Source: Gordoniibacillus chartarius
GTDB taxonomy: Bacteria; Bacillota; Bacilli; Paenibacillales; NBRC-103111
NCBI RefSeq assembly: GCF_042432825.1
Contig: NZ_JBHLWN010000117.1
Location: 1-29,410 of the forward strand
Reading direction: 5' to 3'
DNA length: 29,410 nucleotides
Shown piece after piece: positions 22,868-29,410 of this stretch (its first letter is position 1; each line of letters starts with the position of its first letter). Made by a program: the position numbers and the translations under genes. The notes beneath the pieces were generated by a model. It was not told the DNA's origin. It was given only the letters and a program-made list of their open reading frames with translations, and did not search any database.

Positions 22868-23446
22868 TCATTGGCCCCCATGAGGGTTATTCGAGAAATC
22901 GTTCGTCCCGCCTGAATTGGCATCTTTCGACGCATCCGGCATCGGGCGCGTCATATCGGAAGGCAGCTGAGGCATAATTCTCCCGATAATATCGGCCATC
23001 TCTTCGGCGAAGCCGATGATCGGGCGTCCTTCACGCGCTTTGTCCCGAATGCTCCGCAGCCGTTGGTCCAGATCCATGTCGGCCGTCACGATGGCGTTCG
23101 CACCGTAAGGATCTTTGTGCAGCGCTTCGGCGACAGCCAGCTTCACGGTGCCGATTTTGGATCTATCCATATCTTGCTTCACATCAATGCCGACGACTGC
23201 CATGTCCCCATACACGACACAGTTGGCGGCCTGCACGCCCGGTACGCTCATGGCCAGCTGCTCGAACCGCGCTTCAACTTCGGCGGGATTCAATATTTTC
23301 CGCTTGGCCGGGGCGGTCTGCTGGACACGAACGCCGTTTTGATTCGATGCTTGGGAGGGGGAAGCGGACTTCTGCTGCTGTTCTTGGCTGCAACCGACGA
23401 ATACGGACAACATCAAAACTGCCGCTAGTAACCGTCGCACCTTCAT
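22868..23446 (-). CDS. ylaJ: YhcN/YlaJ family sporulation lipoprotein
   Basis: The 192-residue product has a lipoprotein signal peptide ending in the lipobox VFVGC (Cys 19). A Gln/Ser-rich linker follows, and then the YhcN/YlaJ domain (EVEARFEQLAMSVPGVQAANCVVYGDMAVVGIDV; VAEALHKDPYGANAIVTADMDLDQRLRSI). Members are membrane-attached proteins of the developing spore. The ATG at 23446 has AAAGGAC about 5 bases upstream. In B. subtilis ylaJ also neighbours the PhoH gene ylaK, but here the two genes are divergent. Confidence 0.9.
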   Translation of the reverse strand: MKVRRLLAAVLMLSVFVGCSQEQQQKSASPSQASNQNGVRVQQTAPAKRKILNPAEVEARFEQLAMSVPGVQAANCVVYGDMAVVGIDVKQDMDRSKIGTVKLAVAEALHKDPYGANAIVTADMDLDQRLRSIRDKAREGRPIIGFAEEMADIIGRIMPQLPSDMTRPMPDASKDANSGGTNDFSNNPHGGQ

Positions 23447-23478
23447 CGTCCTTTCATTCTTGACGTCTCGCTCTTAGG

Positions 23479-23507
23479 TTGTCCTTTCGTGTAATAATCT
23501 ATGTAAT
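23479..23507 (+). promoter_or_regulatory. Candidate promoter for ylaK/phoH
   Basis: TTGTCC (23479-23484) and TGTAAT (23502-23507) are 17 bases apart and lie 38 bases before the start codon at 23545. Confidence 0.5.
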
Positions 23508-23544
23508 TTTTACATCCAATCGCCAAACCTGGGAGGGAGCTCGG

Positions 23545-24879
23545 ATGAAAAAAATTTACGTGCTCGATACGAATGTGCTGCTTCAGGATCCAAATGCGAT
23601 ATATGCTTTTGAGGATAATGAAGTCATCATCCCGGCGGTGGTGCTGGAAGAGATCGATTCCAAGAAAAGGAATGCAGACGAGATCGGCCGGAATGCGAGG
23701 CAAGTGTCCCGGCTGCTTGACGGAATGAGAACCAAAGGAAGGCTTCATGACGGTATTCCGCTGGAAAGCGGGGGCAGTCTGAAAGTTGAGCTGAATCATA
23801 AGAGCTTCGCCAAGATGCAGGATGTGTTCGCCGAGCTGTCGAACGACAACCGTATTCTTGCCGTTGCGCTTAATTATCATACGGAAGAGCAGGAGAAGCC
23901 GGAGCCGAGGCCGGTCGTGCTGGTCAGCAAGGATACTCTTGTTCGTATCAAGGCCGACGTGCTCGGGCTTCCTGCCGAAGATTATTTGACGGATCGGATC
24001 GTGGCGGGTGCGAGCGATTTGTACCATGGGTATGTGACGATTCATGCGCATCCCGGTTTGATCGACGAGTTTTATTCGTACCGGCAGCTCAGCGTTTCGT
24101 CGCTGAATTTGGGGTACACGCTGCATCCGCACGAGTTCGTTATTTTGCGGGATGAGCTCGGAACGTCGAAATCGGCGCTGTTGAAGGTGAACGACGACGG
24201 CAAACGGCTGGAGCCGCTGTACCTTAGTAACGATCCGGTATGGGGTATCGCCGCCCGCAACGCGCAGCAGCGAATGGCGCTCGAGCTGCTTCTGAACGAT
24301 GATATTCCGCTGGTGACGATGTGCGGCAAGGCGGGGACGGGGAAGACGCTGCTCACGCTGGCTGCCGGACTGATGAAGGTCGAGGATGAGCATAAGTACA
24401 AGAAGCTGCTGATCGCGCGTCCTGTCGTTCCGATGGGGAAAGATATCGGGTACTTGCCGGGCGAGAAGGAAGAGAAGCTGCGACCTTGGATGCAGCCGAT
24501 TTACGACAATCTCGAGTTCTTATTCGATACGAAGAAGCAGGGGGATATCGAGCGCATCTTGGCCGGCCTCGGCTCCATTCAGGTGGAGGCGCTCACGTAC
24601 ATTCGCGGGCGTTCGATTCCGGGGCAGTTTATTATTATCGACGAAGCGCAGAACTTATCGAAGCACGAAGTGAAAACGATCGTCTCGCGCGTCGGCGAAG
24701 GCAGCAAGATTGTGCTGCTGGGGGATCCGGAGCAGATCGATCATCCGTATTTGGATGCGACGAGCAACGGGCTCAGCTATGTGGTCGAGCGGTTCAAGCA
24801 GGAAAATATAGCCGGACACATCACGCTGGAGCGGGGCGAGCGCTCGCATCTGGCGCAGCTGGCGGCGGATTTGCTGTAA
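23545..24879 (+). CDS. ylaK: PIN-PhoH fusion ATPase (YlaK/PhoH2)
   Basis: The 444-residue protein has an N-terminal PIN ribonuclease-like domain (YVLDTNVLLQDP with Asp 8, EEIDSKK, and a further Asp in VSKD near 130). A PhoH NTPase domain follows, with Walker A GKAGTGKT (261-268) and Walker B FIIIDEAQ, then LLGDPEQID. This PhoH2-type architecture has been characterised elsewhere as an RNA helicase/RNase. The PIN acidic residues look intact. The ATG at 23545 follows GGGAGGGAG by a few bases, and the open frame back to 23479 overlaps the promoter. In B. subtilis this is ylaK of the yla cluster. Confidence 0.95.
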   Translation: MKKIYVLDTNVLLQDPNAIYAFEDNEVIIPAVVLEEIDSKKRNADEIGRNARQVSRLLDGMRTKGRLHDGIPLESGGSLKVELNHKSFAKMQDVFAELSNDNRILAVALNYHTEEQEKPEPRPVVLVSKDTLVRIKADVLGLPAEDYLTDRIVAGASDLYHGYVTIHAHPGLIDEFYSYRQLSVSSLNLGYTLHPHEFVILRDELGTSKSALLKVNDDGKRLEPLYLSNDPVWGIAARNAQQRMALELLLNDDIPLVTMCGKAGTGKTLLTLAAGLMKVEDEHKYKKLLIARPVVPMGKDIGYLPGEKEEKLRPWMQPIYDNLEFLFDTKKQGDIERILAGLGSIQVEALTYIRGRSIPGQFIIIDEAQNLSKHEVKTIVSRVGEGSKIVLLGDPEQIDHPYLDATSNGLSYVVERFKQENIAGHITLERGERSHLAQLAADLL

Positions 24880-24883
24880 CGTT

Positions 24884-24923
24884 AAAAAGAGCGGTACCCT
24901 GAACGAATCAGGGTATCGCTCTT
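24884..24923. terminator. Terminator between convergent ylaK and the 164-residue gene
   Basis: A 16-pair stem is formed by 24887-24902 and 24908-24923 with loop ACGAA and one G-T pair. The A-run at 24884-24888 gives a proper T-run only on the minus strand; the plus strand has GCTTTAT. It probably serves mainly the leftward gene and perhaps both. Confidence 0.85.
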
Positions 24924-24926
24924 GCT

Positions 24927-25421
24927 TTATCGGAATTCCGCTTTACAGCCGTAGGCCGCCGCAATTCGGGCGATCAGCTCGTCGTGCTGACGATCTGCGG
25001 CGTACAGCATGCCGTCTCCGGCTGTTGGAATAGCTGCGACGAGCACCTCGCCGAGCTGCTCCAGCGCTTGCACCGGCTCAGCCTCGGGGGTGGACGTGCG
25101 GAGCGTAAAGAGCGTTACGAGATTCGCGTACAAATAGCGGTTGTCCAGCTTGGTCATGAAGCCGTAATCGTCGAACAGCGCCGTGACGGAGGTATCCTCG
25201 GGCAGCAGGAACAGCATGAACGGCTCCGTCTCCACTTTGTATTGGCGCAAGACCTCCAGCACCGCGCTCCGGTCGTCTTCCGTGCTGACGATCAGCATTT
25301 CTTTATCTCTGTCAAACAGCTGGGTTCGGCCTGCGAGCGCCTTGACGATTTGGGCATAGAAGCCGGGCAGCTTGCCTTCCGGCATCGTCATCGAAAGTCC
25401 GATTTTGTTCGTTACGGTCAT
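24927..25421 (-). CDS. Unrecognised 164-residue cytoplasmic protein
   Basis: I do not recognise this family. The protein is soluble and without a signal peptide. It starts MTVTNKIGLSMTMPEGKLPG and has alternating strands and helices (LFDRDKEMLIVSTEDDRSAVLEVLRQYKVE, FMLFLLPEDTSVTALFDDYGF). AGAGGAG precedes the ATG by 11 bases. It begins 20 bases after the end of the leftward coiled-coil gene and is followed by a terminator, so the two genes form an operon. Its presence there suggests a linked role, but a cytoplasmic protein paired with a secreted one gives no clear function. Confidence 0.75.
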   Translation of the reverse strand: MTVTNKIGLSMTMPEGKLPGFYAQIVKALAGRTQLFDRDKEMLIVSTEDDRSAVLEVLRQYKVETEPFMLFLLPEDTSVTALFDDYGFMTKLDNRYLYANLVTLFTLRTSTPEAEPVQALEQLGEVLVAAIPTAGDGMLYAADRQHDELIARIAAAYGCKAEFR

Positions 25422-25441
25422 CCGGCGGTTGCTCCTCTGTG

Positions 25442-26557
25442 TTAAAAATTGATCTTAAGACGAATAGTCAGCTTGCCTTCCTCTTGCTTAATCTGTGTCG
25501 GGATGAATAAAGCATGAAACGCCCTCGGATTCAAGCTTAGATCTACCTGCTTCTCCAGATCGCGAATGGTCGTATCGGGGAGATCCAAGCCGTTGAAGGT
25601 AAGCTTCTTTACTTGGAACTCGATCAGCCGTTTCTCCTCGTTCCATACATATACACCTTCCATGTTCAGCTCGAGATCGTCCCTCTTGCCGCCGGCTTGC
25701 AGGCCGTCTTGTACAAAGCGGAACGTCAAGTCGCGGAACAGCTCGTTCTTGCTCCTAAGGAAATCGTTCAAATCGCTGTCGGATAGTGTGAATATGGCGT
25801 TCAGTCCGTCAAAGGAAAGACGAATGCGTCCGTCAGGCGCTGCCTTCGCGGCGAGCTCGGGCAAGCTCTTCATTGTTTCGGCGAGCGCTTGGAAATACGT
25901 CCGAAACAGGGGAATGCCCTTCTGCTGCCAGGTTACGGTCACTTCTTGGATCCGCTGCATAACCGCCTTGGCTTCCTCGTTTCCGGCAAGCTGAGCGTCA
26001 AGCTCGTCCTGCAGCCGGATCAGCCTGTCGCGCTGCGCTAAATAGTCGGTTTGCGCCTGCTGCAGCTTCGACCGGGTCGCATTCAGCTCATTCTGGCGGT
26101 TCTGCAGCTCGGTACGGGCGGTCCGGAAGGCGGTAAGCTTGCGTTTATCGCTAGTTATAATCATGTCCAAATATTCAAACGTACGAATGGCGTTCTGAAA
26201 CGAATCGACGGACAGCAGCAGCAGCCAGAGCGAGTCGCGCTCACCCATGTAATAGGAGCGAAGCACACGGCCGGCTTGCTGCCGCTTTGCCTCGACAAGC
26301 TTGTCCTGCGCCGCAATCAACTGCTCATTACTCGACATCTGCCCGGTTAAGGTCGCCTCTTCATTCTTCAAACGGGCCAGCTCGCGGTCGATTTCGGCAA
26401 TCGTCAAGCCTTTCTGCACGAGGGCTTCGGTTCCCGGAGCCACCGTGTTCACTGAACCGCGGCTTTCATTGTCCGCGTATACGCTTACGGTATGGGTGCC
26501 GAACACGATGAGGAGCAGAAAAAATCCGATCAGCCCGTTCCGTCGCCGCTTGTCCAC
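25442..26557 (-). CDS. Secreted coiled-coil protein with PcsB/CwlO-like N-terminus
   Basis: The 371-residue protein has a signal peptide (GFFLLLIVFGTHTVSVYA, probable cleavage after residue 28). A long coiled coil follows (about 50-215) whose break, VLRSYYMGERDSLWLLLLS then SFQNAIRTFEYLDMIITSD, is like the hairpin tip of PcsB/CwlO/EnvC-type proteins that interact with FtsEX. In place of a peptidase there is a C-terminal domain of about 150 residues (LSDSDLNDFL, LELNMEGVYVWNE, VKKLTFNGLDLPDTTI) that resembles DUF2140/DUF2993 lipid-binding-like proteins. That second resemblance is by eye and uncertain. The GTG start has AAGGGGG about 9 bases upstream. No promoter was found. Confidence 0.78.
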   Translation of the reverse strand: MDKRRRNGLIGFFLLLIVFGTHTVSVYADNESRGSVNTVAPGTEALVQKGLTIAEIDRELARLKNEEATLTGQMSSNEQLIAAQDKLVEAKRQQAGRVLRSYYMGERDSLWLLLLSVDSFQNAIRTFEYLDMIITSDKRKLTAFRTARTELQNRQNELNATRSKLQQAQTDYLAQRDRLIRLQDELDAQLAGNEEAKAVMQRIQEVTVTWQQKGIPLFRTYFQALAETMKSLPELAAKAAPDGRIRLSFDGLNAIFTLSDSDLNDFLRSKNELFRDLTFRFVQDGLQAGGKRDDLELNMEGVYVWNEEKRLIEFQVKKLTFNGLDLPDTTIRDLEKQVDLSLNPRAFHALFIPTQIKQEEGKLTIRLKINF

Positions 26558-26624
26558 CGTACCGCCCCCTTAATCAAGTAACATAGCACAAATATATTCG
26601 CTGCTCCAGCCCCTCATTCTATGC

Positions 26625-26652
26625 AAAAAGCGCGCCCCCCAAGGAGACGCGC
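26625..26652 (-). terminator. Terminator after the leftward lipoprotein gene
   Basis: On the minus strand, a ten-pair stem (26652-26643 with 26639-26630, including two G-T pairs) has a three-base loop and is followed by TTTTT (26629-26625). Confidence 0.85.
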
Positions 26653-26658
26653 CTTCTG

Positions 26659-27627
26659 TTATTTCTTAGGCTGAAGCAGCTTCAGCACGTCCTCGAACGG
26701 TTTGGTTTTGGCCGGAACGTCCTTCTTGAACTGAGGCGGCTGATTGATTTGCTCGAACGACTCGTGAAGCGTAGTGCGGTTATCGGAGACCGTACCGTCG
26801 GCGTTCTTCAGCGAATATACCAGCTCCAGCTTCTCGTCGCGTACGAAGCCTTGCTCGTCAATGAGCAGAGTCAAGTTGCTCAGCGGCTTCAGCTCCAGGC
26901 TTGTCTTGGCTTCCTTCCATTTGGCCGCCTGCTCGGGGCTGAGCAATCCGCCGGTTGTCAGCGCTTCGCCGATTTCCGGGAGCTTCGCGCTGATGACGCT
27001 GTTGATCGCCGCGGCGTTTTTCTCCGTCACCGTGACCGTAATGGCTTTGGCCGGCTTGCCGTCCGGCAGCATGACCGGGTCTTTCGCCTGTTCGAACCAG
27101 CGGGCATCGATAGCGTCGGTAAACTTGCTCCAGAGCGCCGCCGTCACTTTCGACGTGTTCTTCAAGCTATCCGGATTGAGCGGGGTTTTGCCGGGGTCTC
27201 CCAGCTTCGCCAGATCGATGGCGTAGTACTCGTCAGGCTTGTTGATCGTTGGCAAGCTGACGTACATTTTGTTATCTTTAAGAAGTACCGGAAAGGCGAA
27301 CGGCGTTGCGGAGCCTTTCGGCGTAATCTTCAGATCGGTTTCGAGCTGTACGGGATCGCTGCTTTGCACGCCCGACCATTCGATGACGCTTTCTTTGAGC
27401 GAGCTCAAGACGGCTCCGGTTATCGGATTGCCGTCCGGTGCCGGTAAGCTCATTCCCAATTTCAGATCGAGGCTGCCGGCGAATTGGTACGATTTCATTT
27501 CGGCATGCTTGGCGATGGCCTGCTGAGCCGTTTGTTTGATCGCGTTATGATCGGTGCATCCGCTGAGCACCGGTACGAGGAGCGAGGCCAGAGCGGCGCT
27601 CGCCACCCATTTTGATTTCATTCCCAT
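26659..27627 (-). CDS. Lipoprotein, LolA/DUF6612-like
   Basis: The 322-residue protein has a lipoprotein signal peptide ending in VLSGC (Cys 24) and a helical start (AIKQTAQQAIAKHAEMKSYQF). A beta-rich body follows (QFAGSLDLKLGM, KMYVSLPTI, KAITVTVTEKNAAAI, LTLLIDEQGFV). This layout is that of Firmicute LolA/LppX-fold lipoproteins such as DUF6612. The ligand is unknown. The ATG at 27627 has AAGGAGA about 7 bases upstream, and a second ATG two codons later is possible. It has its own promoter and terminator, so it is a single-gene unit divergent from the methyltransferase gene. Confidence 0.78.
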   Translation of the reverse strand: MGMKSKWVASAALASLLVPVLSGCTDHNAIKQTAQQAIAKHAEMKSYQFAGSLDLKLGMSLPAPDGNPITGAVLSSLKESVIEWSGVQSSDPVQLETDLKITPKGSATPFAFPVLLKDNKMYVSLPTINKPDEYYAIDLAKLGDPGKTPLNPDSLKNTSKVTAALWSKFTDAIDARWFEQAKDPVMLPDGKPAKAITVTVTEKNAAAINSVISAKLPEIGEALTTGGLLSPEQAAKWKEAKTSLELKPLSNLTLLIDEQGFVRDEKLELVYSLKNADGTVSDNRTTLHESFEQINQPPQFKKDVPAKTKPFEDVLKLLQPKK

Positions 27628-27660
27628 TTCTATTCTCCTTCCGTCATAAAACCATTCTTT

Positions 27661-27689
27661 ATTATAACGATTCCGGTACCTTTTGTCTT
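27661..27689 (-). promoter_or_regulatory. Promoter of the lipoprotein gene
   Basis: On the minus strand a consensus TATAAT (27666-27661) lies 17 bases after AAGACA (27689-27684). The predicted start is about 25 bases before the start codon. Confidence 0.65.
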
Positions 27690-27738
27690 TAGAGAAACAT
27701 ATACAGCGGAGAACCGGCCCTTAAAGGAGATCAGCAGC

Positions 27739-28857
27739 ATGTCGGTGCAAGGCAATCGGGAACTGATTCGTTCCATCGTCGAGAGAATCCGAAACCATCC
27801 CCTTGGGGCGATTTCGTTTCGGGAATTTATGGAGCTATGCTTGTATGATGAACATCACGGCTATTATCGATCCGATCGGCTCAAAATCGGGAAGGGCGGC
27901 GACTTCTATACGTCCGCATCGGTCGGAACGGTGATGGGGGGAATACTGGCCTCGTATATCGCCTCGCAGTGGCCGCGGCTGAAGGCTGCGACGGGCGGGC
28001 TGTCGCTGGTAGAATTCGGCGGCGGCAGCGGCCGCCTGGCTGCACAGGTTATGGACGCATTGCAAGAGCGGTTCGATACCGTATATAAGTCCGCCTCACT
28101 GACGATGGTGGAGACGAGTCCGTTTCATCGGGCGCTGCAGTGTGAATCGCTGGCGGGACATGCGTCCAAGGTCGAATGGATGTCGGAGGAAGAGTGGCTT
28201 GCCTGCGGCAAAAGCGAAGGGTCTCTTGTATTCGCGAACGAGCTGCTGGATGCCTTCCCCGTTCATGTGCTCGAAGGCGGGGAGGGTGGAGTTCCGCTGG
28301 AAGTTTATGTGGAGTGGGATGAAGAGGAGAGTCGATTCGCGGAACGGCTGCTGCCGCTTACGGATACGGCCGTAGCCCAGGCTTTGGCCGAGGATGGTGT
28401 CATACTGGAGCGGGGACAGCGCGTCGAAATCAGTCTCGATGCGCCGGCCTGGGTGCAGCGGGTTGCGTCGCGTCTTCAGCTCGGCACGATGCTGCTGATC
28501 GATTACGGCGATACGGCGTCCCGCTTGTATGCTTCCCACCGTGCCCGCGGCACGCTGCTTGCTTACCGCAGGCATGAGGCGACCGAGAGATGGTATGACG
28601 ATATCGGCGAGCAGGATCTTACCGCGCACGTGAATTTCACCGCTTGCGAGCGCGCTGCCCGCCGCGGCGGAGCCGGTTCCGTGGAGCTGCTGCCGCAGCG
28701 GGAGTTCCTGATGCGCTGCGGGGTGTTGGAGCTGCTGCAGAACACGTACGATCCGAACCCGTTCAGTCCTGCGGCGAAACGCAATCGCGCGGTACGGCAG
28801 CTGCTGCTCGATGACGGTTTCGGCGAGCTGTTCAAGGTCATGATCGTCTGCAAATAA
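27739..28857 (+). CDS. Class I SAM-dependent methyltransferase, MidA/NDUFAF7 (DUF185) family
   Basis: The 372-residue protein has the family's landmarks: ISFREFMELCLYDEHHGYY at the N-terminus, GKGGDFYTSASVG, the SAM-binding LVEFGGGSGRLAAQV (about residues 91-105), and ANELLDAFPVHV, the family's signature motif. LLIDYGDTASRLY and the TAHVNFTACERAA motif follow. Eukaryotic relatives methylate an arginine of NDUFS2, but the bacterial substrate is unknown and no complex I genes are nearby. AAAGGAGA lies about 9 bases before the ATG. A bidirectional terminator follows immediately. Confidence 0.9.
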   Translation: MSVQGNRELIRSIVERIRNHPLGAISFREFMELCLYDEHHGYYRSDRLKIGKGGDFYTSASVGTVMGGILASYIASQWPRLKAATGGLSLVEFGGGSGRLAAQVMDALQERFDTVYKSASLTMVETSPFHRALQCESLAGHASKVEWMSEEEWLACGKSEGSLVFANELLDAFPVHVLEGGEGGVPLEVYVEWDEEESRFAERLLPLTDTAVAQALAEDGVILERGQRVEISLDAPAWVQRVASRLQLGTMLLIDYGDTASRLYASHRARGTLLAYRRHEATERWYDDIGEQDLTAHVNFTACERAARRGGAGSVELLPQREFLMRCGVLELLQNTYDPNPFSPAAKRNRAVRQLLLDDGFGELFKVMIVCK

Positions 28858-28860
28858 CGA

Positions 28861-28901
28861 AAAAAAAGCGGCCCGGCTTTCATAGCCGAACCGCTTTTTT
28901 T
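28861..28901. terminator. Bidirectional terminator between convergent genes
   Basis: AAAAAAAGCGG (28861-28871) pairs with CCGCTTTTTTT (28891-28901), and inside it CGGCT pairs with AGCCG. The symmetric A and T runs suit both strands. Confidence 0.92.
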
Positions 28902-28928
28902 CACGTGCACAATCAAGCTTGCGGCAGA

Positions 28929-29159
28929 TTAAACGGACATCTTGAAGAAAGACCAGTACGTAAATCCGCCGAAAGCAATGACCATGTACCCCCAGAACAA
29001 CAATATGTAGGTACGTTCGGACAATTTCATATAGCCGAGCAATACGAATACAGCTGTTTGGAAGAAGAAAATGAGCGACATCGGAACCATATCTCCAGCC
29101 AGTGCCATCAGAGCGATAGCCAGCGTCCAGAAGCCAAGTACGCGAAACATGCGATCCAT
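28929..29159 (-). CDS. yqgY: DUF2626 membrane protein (YqgY-like)
   Basis: The 76-residue protein has three membrane helices (RVLGFWTLAIALMALAGDM, SLIFFFQTAVFVLLGYMKL, YILLFWGYMVIAFGGFTYW), the pattern of DUF2626 proteins such as B. subtilis YqgY. The function is unknown. The ATG at 29159 has AGGGGGAAG about 6 bases upstream. The frame is open further to 29210, but that would run into the -10 box. It is a single-gene unit with a strong promoter. Confidence 0.88.
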   Translation of the reverse strand: MDRMFRVLGFWTLAIALMALAGDMVPMSLIFFFQTAVFVLLGYMKLSERTYILLFWGYMVIAFGGFTYWSFFKMSV

Positions 29160-29208
29160 GTATGCTTCCCCCTCTCTATACCGTCTTTGCCAAATACAAC
29201 TAACACAC

Positions 29209-29237
29209 ATTATACCTGTTGCTTTGCCACGTGTAAA
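29209..29237 (-). promoter_or_regulatory. Strong sigma-A-type promoter of the DUF2626 gene
   Basis: On the minus strand TTTACA (29237-29232) and a perfect TATAAT (29214-29209) are 17 bases apart, 11 of 12 matches to consensus. Confidence 0.82.
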
Positions 29238-29247
29238 CGTCTTATCC

Positions 29248-29272
29248 GTGACGAAATTCGCAACTTTGTCAC
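29248..29272. repeat. Inverted repeat upstream of the DUF2626 promoter
   Basis: GTGAC-G-AAA (29248-29256) and TTT-GTCAC (29265-29272) are inverted repeats interrupted by one extra base, spaced by eight. It lies 11 bases upstream of the -35 box, a position suited to an activator site. The rest of 29273-29410 shows no gene. Near the right edge GGGCTCC with an A-run (about 29388-29399) could be one arm of a terminator completed outside the window. Confidence 0.35.
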
Positions 29273-29410
29273 ACGTTATTCCTAGCGTAACCCGTTGTAT
29301 GTTCGGTCATGTATGAGCCCCGAAAAAAATGGCAATACCAAATAGTATGAACCTGAATTTCGAAAGTACTGCGCATTAAAAACATAAAAAGGGCTCCAAA
29401 TCTTTGGTAG

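Noticed and set aside
23460..23500. TTGACG with TAATCT as a ylaK promoter.
   Set aside because: The boxes are about 29 bases apart. TTGTCC-17-TGTAAT fits better.

Overview
The window looks like a chromosomal core segment from a spore-forming, GC-rich member of the Paenibacillaceae (Paenibacillus/Cohnella-like). This rests on gene content and order that match the Bacillus subtilis yqf-dnaG-sigA and yla neighbourhoods, on YhcN/YlaJ, YpuI, DUF1540 and DUF2626 proteins typical of Bacillales, and on strong Shine-Dalgarno (SD) sequences. No tRNA, rRNA, CRISPR array, insertion sequence or phage gene was seen.

Region 1 (1-8206) is a rightward macromolecular-synthesis cluster: recO, the PPDK-regulator gene yqfL, yqxD (DUF188), dnaG and sigA, which ends in a strong terminator. 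A membrane-protein gene, trmK and yqfO (Nif3/DUF34) follow with overlapping or coupled starts. glyQ/glyS and ccpN, which lie between recO and yqfL in B. subtilis, are absent here.

Region 2 (8217-14320) starts with rnpB, which has its own promoter and terminator and is clearly of the ancestral type A, not the Bacillus type B. A leftward gene encodes a membrane-anchored subtilase with a Cache-like sensor region and a propeptide-like domain. Then come rightward ypuI, a three-gene unit (GH15 glycosidase, DUF1540, small membrane protein) and a CwlQ-like lytic transglycosylase. Each unit has its own terminator.

Region 3 (14321-18342) begins with about 310 bases that hold no gene but could form hairpins. 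The nifZ-thiI pair (4-thiouridine/thiamine sulfur relay) follows, with a terC gene apparently in the same operon. A LiaF-type membrane gene comes next, preceded by a tight palindrome over a possible -10 box.

Region 4 (18355-24923) is the yla-like region: typA with a promoter and leader hairpin, ylaH, two unrecognised small genes and a terminator. After these is an AT-rich pocket with two broken leftward genes, one with an in-frame TGA and one a frameshifted PilZ-like fragment. A split-barrel flavoprotein, leftward ylaJ and rightward ylaK/phoH follow.

Region 5 (24927-29410) has a leftward pair, a PcsB/CwlO-like secreted coiled-coil protein with an unusual C-terminal domain and an unrecognised 164-residue protein. 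It also has a leftward lipoprotein gene, a rightward MidA/NDUFAF7-like methyltransferase and a leftward DUF2626 gene with a near-consensus promoter.
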